Assembly (NCBI RefSeq): GCF_034702125.1
Contig: NC_085873.1
Coordinates: 53,508,352 to 53,572,351, forward strand
Length of the DNA: 64,000 nucleotides
Direction: 5' to 3'
Source of the DNA: Engraulis encrasicolus
Lineage: Eukaryota > Chordata > Actinopteri > Clupeiformes > Engraulidae
A program made the translations under genes and the position numbers. This document shows, in pieces, positions 21,479 through 34,956 of the stretch. The notes beneath the pieces were generated by a model, which did not search any database, was not told the origin of the DNA, and saw only the letters and a program-made list of their open reading frames with translations. Position 1 is the first letter of the stretch, and every line of letters starts with the position of its first letter.

Positions 21479-23210
21479 TATAATAACTGTCAGTCACTTC
21501 AGATATAAGATAAGAGTTAACCACCTAACATAGTTGACATAATATTTACCTCCAAGATCTTCCACAAGTGAGTTAACCGCCCGCCCCACAACACCACCAC
21601 TAGATTTAACATAATCATAGATCTGCCTTCAACATCTTCCACAAGTGAGTTAACATTCTATACCTCTGCAGCACAACACCACCACTAAAGCTAGATTTAA
21701 CATAGTTGACATAACAGGAGCCACACTACCAGAGGTGGGGGGGCAGGTTGTTCACAGATCTGCCTTCAAGATCTTCCACAACTGAGTTAACCTCCTGTAC
21801 GCCCGCAGCATATCATCACCACCAAGTGTCTCCTCTCTGTATTTGAAGGCTAATTTATATCCAACATGTGTCCCTCGACAATTAATAATTAAAACTAGAC
21901 AGTGTTTCTGTCGAGGATGTGCCAGAGCTCGCTGTATTAAACATAAAAAAAAATGAAATAGTGCTGGTGTTGATGCATACTCTGCATACTGATGTGCAAT
22001 TAAAAGTTTGAATTGGCATAGACTGTGTTTTTGCTGATGCATATCCATGAATGTCTGCAATTACTGCATATATCTGCAGTGTCTAAAAACATTCACATTC
22101 ACATCCGCGTGCATATAATCTCGCACCTCATATATTTTTGCTAATACAGTGGAGCCAATGAGCTGATGCAACTATGTTTTTCGGAGATAACTGTAAAATA
22201 TTTGTACTGTTGCTTTCTCCTTTTTATGGTCAAATCCAAGCATGAATGTACAAATATTTACGCAATTTTGAAGAGCTACAATAATACCAAATGTAAGTGG
22301 AAAAATGTTTTGAAAAAAGGGGGGGGGGGTAAGGATATGATGCAGGTGTGCTGTATTGGGAGTTTTTACTTCAATACATTTGACCCTGTTAAGTGTCCTA
22401 TTGTAGAACTGTCTAAATCAGACATGACTTGCTGAATCGAATATTTTATAATATCGATCATAGGTCTGAGAAAATCTTTGTTTATATGTGCATTCATGAC
22501 GGGCATGACATTCAAAACACAGAACAAGAAACAACCTGTTGGCATTCATTTCCCCAGTACACAGAATCCTATTTCTGCCCCTCTGTCTTCTCTTTCTCTT
22601 GACTTTTTCTGCCTTTGAATACTAAAGATCAGATTCACTCATTTTGTAGATATTGTAGATGTTTAGTAACACTGAAGTAGAGTGAACGCTGGACCGTCTA
22701 CACTTTTGGCGAGAACTGAAAGAGGCTACAAAACACTAGCAGGCATGAATCGTAATGTTGGACTGAAGTCGATCCAAGAGCCGCCAGCATAGAAGTGGAG
22801 GAAGGACATTTAGAATGCTGTTCCAGTCATTTTCCCCTGTGAAATACCAACTTTTTTCACTCTAGAATAGTAGAATAGAAGAGTATAGTAGAGTAGAATA
22901 GTAGAATAGAAGCAAATAGTTATAACATGATCAACCGCAGGTTGGGACAAATATTTGTTTTTATTTTACATTGTTGTGCAAAGGTGTCCTCTGGACTGTG
23001 AACTGGACATTACTGGACTGTGATGGCAAATTATGTCACATGAGTAAGAGAGTGCATACAGTACTTTGTTCTTGTGTTTATATTGGAGATTAAGCTCTTC
23101 TCTTCACCTCCAAATATTAGTACAGGGCTCAGCCTGTGTGATCCTGTCTGTCATCGCCTCCTCCATAGCCCTGTGATATGTTTGCCTAGTCAACAGAAAA
23201 TGGCCGCCTC
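21479..23210. other. Intron-like sequence, nothing coding seen
   Basis: AT-rich sequence with small imperfect duplications (for example 'agatcttccacaa.tgagttaac' three times in 21555-21795) and a G-run at 22320. No splice-bordered frame with DOCK or other recognisable similarity. Confidence 0.5.
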
Positions 23211-23510
23211 AAAACCTGTCAACTTCTTTACAGAGGGAAGATACCACACACTCTTGTCCAACTTTATTAAACAAACGTTTCGGCCAGTGATAAAGCCAAC
23301 CCACAAATAAACTTCTTTACAGAACCACATATCCTCTCAGGGGGTTATCATGAACCTGTCAACTTCTTTCCAGAGGGAAGATACACCACACTCTTGTCCA
23401 TCCAATGCTGAACTTTATTAAACAAACAACATTTCGGCCTGTGTGGCCAGGCTTTCTCATCCAGAAATAATGTACAGAGCCACAGACCCTCTCGGGGGGT
23501 TATCATGAAC
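23210..23510. repeat. Imperfect duplication of about 65 bp
   Basis: Two copies contain 'cctgtcaacttcttt', 'agagggaagata', 'cactcttgtcca' and 'aactttattaaacaaac' followed by 'tttcggcc'. The copies are about 135 bp apart. Confidence 0.65.
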
Positions 23511-23846
23511 CTGCCTCAATATCTGCCCCCATCCACCTGACTCTATTTTTACTCCCTTTGAAACACAATCTTGTCATTAAAACTCAGGAGGCGAGTGTGA
23601 GGTGAGGTTGGGGAGCAGGTGGGCTAGAGGCCATTTCACTTTATAAACAACACCCCCACACACACACACTCCCCACTCACCCCCCATCCCTCACCTTTTT
23701 ATATTTGATTCTCCCCACTGCTGTAGTCATATCGCCTTGCTGCTGTATTGGTGCATTTCTCTCAGGTTTCTTCCATCCTGCCTTCTCGTCTCTCGTCTTA
23801 CTCAATCTCTCTCGCTCTCTCTCTTGCTCTTGCTCTCTCTCTCTCT

Positions 23847-23962
<116 letters not shown>

Positions 23963-24414
23963 ACCTCCACACCCCCAAGAACCTCTGTCTTATCTTCCCC
24001 TGACAGACAGCAGGTATAGTGTGTGTAGGTGAGCAGCCTGTCATTTGAGCGGCCTCATGCTCCAGAGATAATGCAAGCAGACTCAGATCTGATTGACTGC
24101 AGCACACTTGCATTTAGGAAGAGTGTGTGTGTGTGTGTGTGGGAGCAGGTGCCACAACTGACTCCAGGACAGTCGATTTTTTCACCACCACCAGCCCCTC
24201 CTTTTCCTCTCAGACTATACTGACTCTAGAGAAGAGAGAGTGTCCTCAAACACACTTGGTTTTGTCACCCCCGTCCAGTGAACAAACAGCCGTGGGCAAT
24301 CTGATGTGTGTGGTGGACTTTGGTGACCCAGAATGGCTTGTGGTGCTGGTTGTTGTTGTGTATGAAAGGGGATGGGGTGAAAGGGGTGATGTCGCTTGGA
24401 GGCCTTTTCTTTTC

Positions 24415-25070
24415 CCTTTCTCTAAATCTGCCCCCACTCCCTATGTGAGGGTAACTGATGTGTGCCACCTCCCTCTAAATCTGCCCCTCACTCCCCATAT
24501 GAGGGTAACTGATGTTTGTTGCCTCTCTAAATCTGCCTCCCTCTAAATCTGCCCCATGTGAGGGTAACTGATGTGTGCTGCCTGTCTCTAAATCTGCCCC
24601 CCACTCCCCATGTGAGGGTAACTGATGTGTGCTGCCTCCCTCTAAATCTGCCCCATGTGAGGGTAACTGATGTGTGCTGCCTCTCTCTAAATCTGCCCCT
24701 TATTGCCCCATGTGAGGGTAACTGATGTGTCGGGAGAGCGGCTGCATAACCAGCTGCAGTCAAAATCACAACCCATTTAGTTTCCTTTGCTCCCCGCCAT
24801 CCCACCCGTCCTTGGCCCCCTGTCTCATCCGTCCCCGGTCCCCTGTTTCATCCGTCCCTGGCCCCCTGTTTCATCCGTCCCTGGCCCCCTGTTTCATCCG
24901 TCCCTGGCCCCCTGTTTCATCCGTCCCCGGCCCGCTGTTTCATCCGTCTGTGTAAGTCTGTGTTGTGTGTCTCCCTGGCCCGCTGTTTCATCCGTCTGTG
25001 TAAGTCTGTGTTGTGTGTCTCCCTGGCCCCCTGTTTCATCCGTCTGTGTAAGTCTGTGTGTCTGCTGTCG
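24415..25070. repeat. Three adjoining minisatellites
   Basis: The first (24415-24735) has about seven copies of a roughly 45-bp unit with 'ctctaaatctgcccc' and 'gtgagggtaactgatgtgtg'. The second (24800-24945) repeats 'ccctgtttcatccgtccctgg'-like 22-bp units. The third (24935-25060) has three copies of a roughly 60-bp unit with 'catccgtctgtgtaagtctg'. Confidence 0.88.
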
Positions 25071-25149
25071 TGTTGGGACTAGACGGGCGTCCGCTTCACT
25101 GCACACACTGTTGGGCTGGCTCAGGCTCAGCACCCCCTCAGGTTGCACT

Positions 25150-25645
<496 letters not shown>

Positions 25646-25744
25646 CTCTGGAGCGGGAGATCCCCCTGAAGTAATTATGTGTTAATGTATCTGTGGCTGT
25701 CATGTCCAGTCCAAGGCTGCCAGTGACATGCTGTCTCTCTGGAT

Positions 25745-25930
25745 ATGTGGACCTCGACACCAGCAGATATATACTTCACTCATAGATGGGATTTGACCAC
25801 AGTGGATATGTGGACCTAGTCGGCACCAGCAGATACATACTTCACTCATAGATGGGATTTGACCACAATGCCAATGCCACCAGCAGATATACACTTCACT
25901 CATAGATGGGATTTGACCACAGTGCCAATG
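25745..25930. repeat. Minisatellite, three copies
   Basis: The unit contains 'accagcagatata', 'acttcactcatagatgggat' and 'ttgaccaca'. Copies vary in length because of an internal insertion. Confidence 0.8.
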
Positions 25931-25971
25931 CCTGTGGGTAAGCTCTGTATGTGAACACAAGGCTGAATGAG

Positions 25972-26200
25972 CTGTAGAATAGAGTAGAGAAGAGTAGAGT
26001 AGAGTAGAGTAGAGTAGAGTAGAGAAGAGTAGAGCAGAGCAGAGCAGAGCAGAGCAGAGCAGAGCAGAGTAGAGTAGAGTAGAGCAGAGCAGAGCAGAGC
26101 AGAGCAGAGTAGAGTTTTTATTAATCCCAAGGGAAATTAAGGTGTCTGACATCTTACATAAATACAGGAATAGAAAACATACCCCAAGACCCAATACTAA
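25972..26200 (-). mobile_element. LINE 3' tail with pentamer array
   Basis: An array of AGAGT and AGAGC pentamers (25978-26115) abuts 'tttttattaatcccaaggga'. On the minus strand this reads as a LINE 3' end with a 'taataaa' signal followed by the simple-repeat tail. The two pentamer types occur in blocks. Confidence 0.55.
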
Positions 26201-26239
26201 TGGGTACACCTATTCTAGGTATAAGGTATAGTCCATAAA

Positions 26240-26423
26240 AAAACTTGATAGGCCCGCAAAACACTGCCGGAACGACAAGAACGAATGATATGTTGCGTTC
26301 CGAACCAGTTCAGGAACGATATTTTGGTGGCGGAACGAATTCAAGAACGAAAACGTTAAACAAAGGCCTACCTGAACCGTTCGGAATGGAACGATTGAAA
26401 AACAATTTCGTTTTCAAGCCCTG
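26240..26423 (-). mobile_element. hAT-like terminal fragment
   Basis: On the minus strand the segment begins 'cagggcttgaaaacgaaa', a typical hAT-type end, and is rich in repeated 'ggaacga'/'tcgttcc' motifs. The opposite end and an 8-bp duplication were not found, so this is probably one end only. Confidence 0.45.
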
Positions 26424-27091
26424 CCTAATACACATTATTCTACATTGCAGTAAACATACAGCACACAGGTGTGTGGGACGCCTCATTTCACACCATCATG
26501 ATCGCTAACCGGCTTAGCTCATGCTAACTCAAGTTAGCTCACTAGCTTGCAGACACATGCACACAATTTACACACACACCAACACACAGCAATTCAACTG
26601 GCTGGGGCGCCTGCAGGCAGCGGGAAAGGAAATGTCAGCGGGCGCTGAGCTGATGGCTGATTGGCTGCGGTGGGATATTAACGAGGGGCATTAGAGGGAG
26701 GGGAGGGGGGGGCAGCTCAATTCCCCAAACGGCGTCGAGTCCACTTCCTGAGTGCGCTCACGCCTCCCTCCCTCCATCCTCTGTCCTCATCTCGCATGCA
26801 CACTCCTGAGTCCTGTGCAGCCATCCCTTTACTCTGATGCTGCCCGCCAGCCCCGGTCCGTCCTCCCTGTAGTCAGCCTGTAGTCACAGCAGCTTGCCCT
26901 GTCAGCATTCTCCACACTGAGCTCTCATCAGGCAGGTCCTCACTTGGGCCACAGTCATTTGTGTCCCGGCAACCTTGACATGAGCTTTACTCTCCTCACC
27001 CCGTGTAGATCACACACACACACACACACATGCATGTAGACACACATATACACACGCACACACACACACACACGCACACACACACACACAC

Positions 27092-27131
<40 letters not shown>

Positions 27132-27154
27132 TCCTCTCCTCACCGAGTGTAGAT

Positions 27155-27186
<32 letters not shown>

Positions 27187-28077
27187 CTCTCCTCTCCTCC
27201 CAGAGTGTATATGTGTGAGTGTATGTGGCTGTGTGAGCTCCATAATGGAGAGATTCCTCTGTGCCCTGGGCTTTGGGAAACTCATAAACCAACCAGGCCA
27301 GGCCTCCCTCAAACCAGAGTGACAGTTAGCCCTCTTCCTCTCCTCTCCCCCTCTCCTTTCCACCTCTCCCCCTCTTCCCTTCTCCTCGTCTCCATCTTGC
27401 CACCTCTCCTCCTCTCTCCCTCTCCGCCTCACCCCCTCTCTCACTCTCCAACTCTCCCCCTCTCCTCCTCTCTCCCTCTCTGCTTCGTCTTTTTCTCTCC
27501 CTCCCTCTCTTCGTCCTATGTAAAGGTTCTCTTTTCTTCCCTCATCATAAGGCCACTGCCTCGTATTCCCATAATGGCTATTGTGACATTTCACAGGTTA
27601 AGTAACAAGAGCGCCTTGTATTACCAAGTGGGTTGTTTTGCTGCAAAATGCCCATGTAGCCATTTTGTTTCTGGAAGCTATTACATTTAGCAGTAACTTG
27701 TTTCAGAAAGCATGAAAATGCTGCTGTGTATTCTGTCTTTCTGTGCACCTAACATACACACTCCAACTAAATTGTTGATCCAGCTGTTTAGTAATCTACT
27801 ATTTATGCTTAATAATATATGGTTGTTAAGAATATGATTGGATCAAATATGTATCAGGAGGTTTACTTCCTCGTTCCGGCATTAGACACCTTGTCTGCCG
27901 TTCAAAGGCAAAGTGCAGTAACTACATATTTAGTCAAACTTGTGTTAAGGCTGAAAATGGTCTTCATGACACCTCCTTCATCTTGTCACAAAGTCTTGTG
28001 GTTGAAATGTCCCGTTTTAGAGATATTGCTATTGTCATATTTGCAGTAAGTACAATATCAAACCTAATGCCAATACT
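26424..28077. other. Intron-like sequence with microsatellites
   Basis: CA tracts at 27008-27130 and 27156-27182 enclose duplicated 'gagtgtagatcacacac' segments. A CT-rich stretch (27330-27520) follows. No exon could be supported. Confidence 0.5.
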
Positions 28078-28327
28078 TTATTACATTACATTACATTACA
28101 TTGCATTACATTACATTTAGCTGACGCTTTCATTTATTCACTTACAGTGACTTAGTTATTATTTCTCAGGGTATTGGTTACAGTCCCTGGAGCAATGTGG
28201 GGTTATGTGCCTTGATCAAGGGCACTTCAGTCGTGGATGGAGATGTAGGGAGAGGTCAGGGGGGATTCGAACCTGCAACCCCTAGATTGAAAGACCAACT
28301 CTCTAACTACTAGGCCACGACTGCCCC
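28078..28327 (-). mobile_element. tRNA-derived SINE, minus orientation
   Basis: Read on the minus strand it starts with a tRNA-like head ('ggcctagtagttagag' and 'gcaggttcgaatcccccc'), continues through the 'aagggcacttcag' complement body and ends in a (TGTAA)-type tail (28078-28116). It belongs to the same family as 5223-5467 and is more complete. Confidence 0.8.
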
Positions 28328-28518
28328 CGTGCCCAATACTTTGAGGGCCTTCTTCTCAAATTCAATGTTGACGTAGTTACTGCACTTTTGCCTTCGTAGG
28401 ACAGTTTGTTACTTGTAGCTGATGTGGCATTTCCTCATCCTGCTTGTTTTCTCCTCTTGTAAACATCCCTTAGGTACCAAGACTTCCGGCGGCGGCGCAC
28501 GTAGGTTGCAGCAGCCCC

Positions 28519-31486
28519 TTGCTTTCCCAACTTTCAGTGTTTATTTGTGTTAAAATGTGTCTTTCGGAATGTCTATCGTCGGAAAATATGTCGGAACGCA
28601 CGTACAGTCGGCAACAGCTGTTGCAGATAAGAATGGACAACTCAAGCAATGTATTGGATGTACCAATGAAGACCCTGGAAGAACTAGGAATTCTCCGGCG
28701 GCATAGGACTACATCGGACCCGTCCGCCTCGCTATGCCGACGCCGAAGAATTAGGAAAAGGGGCAAACGAGGTGGCGTCGAGACACGGCTTGCAGCCAAC
28801 CCAACTCGTCCAGCAATACCATCAATTCTCTTGGCAAACGTCAGATCTCTGGACAATAAGATGGATGACATACGGCTACTGAGATCAGCGAACAAAACCG
28901 TGAGGAACTGCTGCGTTACGGTGTTCACCGAATCATGGCTGAACGACGGCATACCCGATTCGGCTTTACATCTGGAACAACTAACGTGCCACCGAGCGGA
29001 CAGAGCCCTTGCAGAGAAAAAACGAGGAGGAGGAATATGTGTCTACACACATGATGCTTGGTGCAATAATGCTACGGTAGTACAGAGGCACTGCTCTCCA
29101 CGAGTGGAGTTCATGATTATCAAGTGCCGACCCTTCTATCTACCCAGAGAAATATCCGCTATCCTATTAGTCGCCGTCTACCTCCCACCCAGCAACAACA
29201 ATGGCGTCAAAAGCGAGGCACTGAACGAGCTGCATCGGGGCATCAGTGAACAACAAGATGCACACCCAGATGCCTTCACAGTGGTACTGGGGGATTTCAA
29301 CCACGGAAATCTCAAAACAGTACTTCCAAAATTTCATCAACATGTCAACTTCCCAACAAGAGAACAAAACACCCTGGACCTCGTTTACACAAATCAGAAG
29401 AGAGCATACAAGGCAAAGCCCATCCCCCCAATTGGATCATCAGACCACACGACAATTCTGCTACTGCCAGCTTACAGACAAAAGGCAAAACTCACCAAAC
29501 CAGTTCAGAAGGAGGTGAGAAAATGGCCTGAGGGAGCCATCTCACGACTTCAGGACTGCTTTGAAACCACAGACTGGGACATTTTCAAAACAACTGCCAC
29601 CCACAGCAATCACATTGACATTGAGGAGTACACAGACACCGTGACCTCCTACATCACAAAATGCATCGATGATGTTACAGAAATAAAACACATCACTACC
29701 AGGGCCAACCAGAAGCCATGGTTCACAGGAGACGTTCACCGACTGCTGAGGGCCAGAGACAAAGCCTTCAGAGCAGGAGACGTAGCTGGCCTAAAGACAG
29801 CAAGGGCTAACCTGTCCCAGGGCATCAGGAAAGCAAAAAAGGAATACTCAGACAAAATAACAACACACTTCAAAGACAGCAGAGATGCACAGAGCCTGTG
29901 GCAGGGCATACAGGCCATCACGGACTATAAGCCTGCACCACGAAGCTGTGACAACAACACCTCTCTGCTAAACGATCTGAACAGTTTCTTTGCCCGCTTT
30001 GAAGCACAAAATGACACTCACCCACAGAAAACTCCCCCTCCCCCCCATGATCAACCCCTTTACCTGTCCTCTGCCAGTGTTAAGAGGACACTGGCCACCA
30101 TCAACCCACGCAAAGCAGCTGGCCCAGACAACATACCAGGCCGAGTGTTGAAGGATTGTGCAGAAGAGCTGAAGGATGTCTTCACAGACATCTTTAACAT
30201 CTCTCTGGAGCAAGCAGTCATCCCATCACTTTTCAAAGCTGCTACCATCATACCTGTGCCGAAGAAATCATCACCATCATGCTTCAATGACTACCGTCCT
30301 GTAGCACTGACGCCCATAATCATGAAGTGCTTCGAACGGCTAGTCCTGTCACACATCAAAGCCACCCTACCCCCCACCCTAGACCCCTACCAGTTCGCAT
30401 ACCGAGCCAAGCGATCCACGGAGGATGCAATTTGCTCTGCCCTCCATCCAGCCCTCACCCACTTGGACAATAAAGACTCATATGTGAGAATGCTGTTCAT
30501 TGACTTCAGTTCAGCATTCAATACCATAATACCACAACAACTCATCAGAAAACTGGACAAACTAGGTTTCAGCACCTCCCTCTGCAACTGGCTGCTGGAC
30601 TTCCTGATGCAAAGACCACAAGCAGTACGGGTAGGGAACAACACCTCGAGCACCCTGACCCTGAGCACGGGGGCTCCGCAAGGTTGTGTTCTCAGCCCCC
30701 TGCTGTTCACGCTGCTGACACACGACTGCACAACGACCCACAGCACTAACCATCTAGTGAAGTTTGCGGATGATACAACACTGGTGGGCCTCATCACCAA
30801 GGGCGATGAGACTCACTACAGAGAAGAAGTAGACCTGCTGGCCAGATGGTGCAAAGACAACAACCTCCTGCTGAATGTCAACAAGACCAAGGAGATTGTT
30901 GTCAACTTCCAAAGGGTCCAAAAACAACTGCCACCACTGACCATCGACGGCGATGCTGTGGAGAGAGTGAGCAGCACCAAGTTCCTTGGAGTGCACATCA
31001 GCGACGACCTCTCTTGGACCACCAACACTACATCACTGGCGAAGAAGGCCCATCAGCGTCTCTACTTCCTGCGCAAACTAAAGAAGGCAAGTGCTACACC
31101 CTCCATCATGACAACATTCTACAGAGGAACCATAGAGAGCGTCGTGTCCAACTGCATCACAGTGTGGGGAGGAAGCTGCACGGAGAAAAACAGGAAAGAC
31201 ACTCCAGCGTGTTGTGAACACAGCGAAGAAGATCATTGGAGTACCACTCCCCTCCCTGCAGGACATTTACACCACACGCCTCACCCGGAAAGCACTGATG
31301 ATCATCAAAGACACAAGCCACCCTGCACACAAACTGTTCAGCCTCCTGCCCTCTGGAAAGAGGTACAGGCGCCTCCGTTCCCGTACCACCCGGCTGGCGA
31401 GCAGCACAATGCACCAAGCGATCAAGATGCTGAACACTCAACCCACTCTCCCTCCACTGTCAGCCTCTAGCCAGCAAGGCCACTGA
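28519..31486 (+). pseudogene. LINE endonuclease-reverse transcriptase, one frameshift
   Basis: The main frame has 983 codons. An AP-type endonuclease covers about residues 102-312, with ILLANVRSL, FTESWLND, VVLGDFNHGN and SSDHTTIL. Reverse transcriptase follows, with AAGPDNIPG (about 533-541), NDYRPVAL, FIDFSSAFNTI, GAPQGCVLSPLLF and FADDTTLVG (about 749-757), then KFLGVHISDDLSW. These catalyse target-primed retrotransposition. The frame shifts near 31193-31200, in a short A-run. The conserved C-terminal domain (KKIIGVPLPSLQDIYTTR and after) continues in another frame to the stop at 31484-31486, so the last roughly 90 residues of the long frame are spurious. Otherwise little damaged and probably young. 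Confidence 0.88.
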
Positions 31487-31633
31487 CAACCCCCCCCCCC
31501 ACTGTCAGCCTCTAGCCAGCAAGGCCACTGACAACCCCCCCCCCCATCCCCCACCACCATATCTGCGACTGAACATTCCACCTGCACTACTATACTTGTG
31601 ACTGAACTTTCAACCTGCACTAACTCAAAACAT

Positions 31634-31701
<68 letters not shown>

Positions 31702-31743
31702 GCACACTGCACTTTCTGCACTAAACCCAAACATACACACACT

Positions 31744-31840
<97 letters not shown>

Positions 31841-31895
31841 ACGAACACACACACAAGACGCACACCGCACCTTCTACCTGCACTAAACACATACA

Positions 31896-31959
<64 letters not shown>

Positions 31960-31960
31960 T
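31456..31960. repeat. Duplication and CA tracts in LINE 3' region
   Basis: A roughly 45-bp unit with 'agcctctagccagcaaggcc' is present twice (31456-31545), each copy ending in a C-run. CA tracts follow at about 31633-31700, 31749-31834 and 31895-31956, separated by related spacers containing 'cactaaac'. Confidence 0.88.
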
Positions 31961-32326
31961 GCTGGTGTACTTGACAGACCTTTTTTATATTTATTTTCTT
32001 CAAAATGCTACTATTACCATGTCAGAACGCTATAAAGGACTTTTTTAGGAAAAGCACAAAAGCACAACAAATACCTCTTAATGTATGTCCTCTACAAGTC
32101 TTCTGTTGTCCAGTCTTGCACTTTAAATGTCTGTATGAGCACTGTCTATGTCCATACTGTCTTAAGTCCATGTATAAGTACTGTCTATGTCTATACTGTC
32201 TATGTCCTTACCTTAATTAGTCTATGTCTGTATGGGAAAGCAAGAAATGTAATTTCAAATTCTTTGTATGACCAGTGCATGTAAAGAAATTGACAATAAA
32301 ACCTACTTGACTTGACTTGACTTGAA

Positions 32327-33276
32327 GACATGAGGAGACAGATCGGATTTGAGATCAGAGATATGTGGTATAACTTAGGTAAGTGACAGCCATGCTGCTT
32401 TGCTTTCCTCTCACACAGTCTTCTCTGCCATCTGTGATGTTTGTGGTCCTAATTACCTTTATCCTTTCCTCATTATCTTGTTTTCTTATAACGCTCTTCC
32501 TTCCAACTCTCTTCCTTTTTTTAACCTACGATCACAGATGGTTGATAAAAATTACCGCCTTGACGCCAAAAAAACCCTCACTCTCACACATGCACTCAGA
32601 AGACAGTTTGTGTTTCTTTTTCTCTCCAGTCAGATGAAGCTCTTATTTTTTTGTCTTTGTGAGAATTCAAATGAACTTGCTAAATATAGGGCTGCTGCTC
32701 TGGGTGTTAATTGGTGTGATGGAGGGAGGAGAACAGAGCAGCCAGCAGTGACTAAACTGGGGGAGAGCCGAGCTTACATGACACGGGGCGGGGAGAGAGG
32801 AAACAAGTGCACCACTAAACTGGGGGAGAGCTGAGGGGAGGGGACCGCCTGGGTTGGAGCCTGTCACATGCATACATGACACGGGGCGGGGAGAGAGAAA
32901 ACAAGGGGCGGAGGAAAACAATACAAGTGTGTTTTGTTGGGCTCCTCTCCTCTCCTCTCCTCTCCTCTCCTCTCCTCTCCTCTCCTCTCCTCTCCTCTCC
33001 TCTCCTGTCTTCCCTGGATGAGGCTTGTCTACGTAATGTGAAATCTCCATCTAAATTGGGTTAGGTAGAGCACGGCTCACTCCAGGGTGTTGCAGCTGCC
33101 TCTTCACCTGGGTGGTTAATTTAAGGCAGTGCTGTTCGACATCTTTTTTTTTTAGCTAAGGTGCTTTTCCAGGTAAGTGGCACATCATCACCCGGAAACC
33201 ACTATGAACTATGCACTGTCATGCTCATCAATGACTCTATCTATGAATAGAATCGAAAAATAGTCTTTCAAATTCT
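32327..33276. other. Intron-like sequence with CTCCT array
   Basis: Unique-looking sequence with a duplicated 'acatgacacggggcggggagaga' (32778 and 32874) and a perfect (CTCCT)n run at 32943-33006. No exon supported. Confidence 0.5.
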
Positions 33277-33280
33277 TTAA

Positions 33281-34956
33281 AGGGTTTATGAAACGAAAAC
33301 AAAGTAAAGGAATTTGACCATTTCCAGGACAGATTCTGAAAGTTCTAAGCCTAAAGTTCTAAGCCTAAGCTAAAATGGGATATTGTCTGGGTGATATTTT
33401 GTCCTAAAAGTCATGTTAAAACGTTCCCAAAAAGTGTTATGTTTACTTTTTTTCGTGACATGCAAATTTTATGCAAATGATATGCGTGACATAGAAGGGG
33501 AGAGTTCACCTCATTCCACCTTGTTCAGATCAATGGCGGCTAGTACCAAAACAAAGTGCAGTGTCAAGCAGTGTGTTGCTGGAGGGCCGAACGGTGCCAG
33601 CTGCAAAAATGGCTACTTGACAGAAGGAATATCTTTGCACAAGTTCCCTTCTGTGAAGAATGATGGAACTGTGGCCGACAAGGAGAAGGCTAAAACAAGC
33701 TAGGGCTCTGTGGATCCAATGCATGGTTTTGAAGCAAGCTCGTGGTCACTGTTCTGTTCGGCACATTTCCACCCCTTGTGCTTCACCACAAATGTGGAGA
33801 TCGCGGGCATGGTTGAACTGAAGAGAATGCTATTGCCTCAAGCAGTTCCAACAATTGACATCGCCGGCGTGCAGACTGAAACTGCCCCTGTAACTGCTCA
33901 GGCACGAAGACAGGTGAGTGCACTGCTTTGCTTTAGGCTACTCGTTTTACCTTGTCCATCTGCTTTGTATGTTGTTTTCAGGAAAGGGTAATGCACATTA
34001 CATGCCAAACCGATGCGAATGCTCTCGGGATATGCACTTTTTGTTGATTGCCATTCAACTGGTCAATAAATTGGTTTTGGGAGGATATCCGCGCATCAGC
34101 GTGGTGCTCTCGGTCGAGGACAGCCAACTCACAGCCTGGGCTACTGCTTAGTGAATACACGGAGATGCACATATCATAGGCCTACTTTGAAGCGTTGATT
34201 GTTTGTTTTTAGTATTGTGGTGCACGTGTGGCTGACGTTTGGACACACCTCGTCCTCAGAGTCAGGCTGAGGGACACGCGACGCCTGTGACTTTGAGCAC
34301 AAAAAATAATAATAATGATAAACGCTAAAAATATGCTGAGGACTCAGGCTATCTAGGGTGTTTTTCCAACAGCCTTTTTTTTTCTCTAGTTGATGATATT
34401 TTTGCATGTAGCCTACATGCATTTCAATCACACTATATCGCGCAATTGAAACAAAATGCCCCCCATTTGTCAACAAATACACACGCCATGTCATCTTTGG
34501 GTCATGGCAAAGCGCCCTTAGCAACCGTAACCATAAACAAAACGAACTGTCAGGCTATGTCAACAATCGTCACTTCGCCTGTCAGACATGTCACTTTCTG
34601 CAGATGTATCAGTGCCTCTGAAATAGATTTGTGCTGCTGTTTTTTTTTCTCATGAGGTTGGATGTGTGGTTTTTCGACACGCTGATGTTTGTATCAGAAT
34701 TTTGGTTCCTTTATAAGATGTGGGTCCATCAAATGTGTGTTGTTTTCTCAGATCGCCATACTAGCAAACCAGGGACTTTCCTCTTTGATGTCACAGCCCA
34801 GCTCATTAGTCAAACCAAATTTCACAGAATTCACACTTTGAGTTGCCATTTTCACAAGTTCCTCCAGGATGATTGGGTTCAAAGTCTCATCGATGCTATC
34901 AGATAAAAAACAAGGCTTTAATGGGAATGACCGTTTGTTTTCCTTTCATAAACCCT
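33281..34956 (+). mobile_element. Kolobok-like DNA transposon, internally deleted
   Basis: Terminal inverted repeats of about 23 bp (AGGGTTTATGAAA, one mismatch, then GAAAACAAA) lie at 33281-33303 and 34934-34956. Each is bordered externally by TTAA (33277-33280 and 34957-34960), the target duplication of Kolobok and piggyBac elements. The interior holds one THAP-domain exon ending in a good splice donor. Kolobok transposases of vertebrates are known to carry an N-terminal THAP domain, and piggyBac ones are not. At 1.68 kb there is no room for a full transposase, and no catalytic region is seen, so this copy is non-autonomous. Confidence 0.75.
33533..33913 (+). pseudogene. THAP zinc-finger exon of the transposon, one in-frame stop
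   Basis: From ATG 33533 the frame shows the THAP pattern. There is a CxxxxC pair in KCSVKQC, the LHKFP motif, then SLFCSAHF with the second C-x2-H pair, and finally LPQAVPT, the conserved closing box. THAP domains are C2CH zinc fingers that bind DNA and in transposases recognise the element's ends. A TAG at 33701-33703 interrupts the domain between the metal pairs. The frame continues unchanged afterwards and reaches donor 'gtgagt' at 33914 in phase 0. The gap between metal pairs is about 60 residues, slightly long for the family. The catalytic exons are absent. Confidence 0.75.

Larger units (their letters stand above)
28480..32326 (+). mobile_element. CR1/L2-group LINE, nearly full length
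   Basis: One long frame with endonuclease and reverse transcriptase is followed by a 3' region containing three large CA tracts and a terminal 'acaataaaacc' plus (CTTGA)n tail at about 32297-32326. The tail and the protein motifs place it in the CR1/L2/jockey group. The exact clade is uncertain. The 5' boundary is approximate because no target-site duplication was recognised. It lies in the sense orientation of dock1. Confidence 0.85.

Noticed and set aside
26240..26423. Complete hAT element
   Set aside because: Only one end (cagggcttgaaaac on the minus strand) was found. The candidate flank 'cctaatac' has no matching partner on the other side.
28470..28952. Antisense frames across the LINE (also 29.1-31.4 kb)
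   Set aside because: Shadows of the LINE coding frame with no motifs of their own.
33918..34172. Coding sequence after the THAP exon
   Set aside because: The frame after the donor at 33914 shows no THAP, DDE or other motif and reads like intron or deletion remnant.
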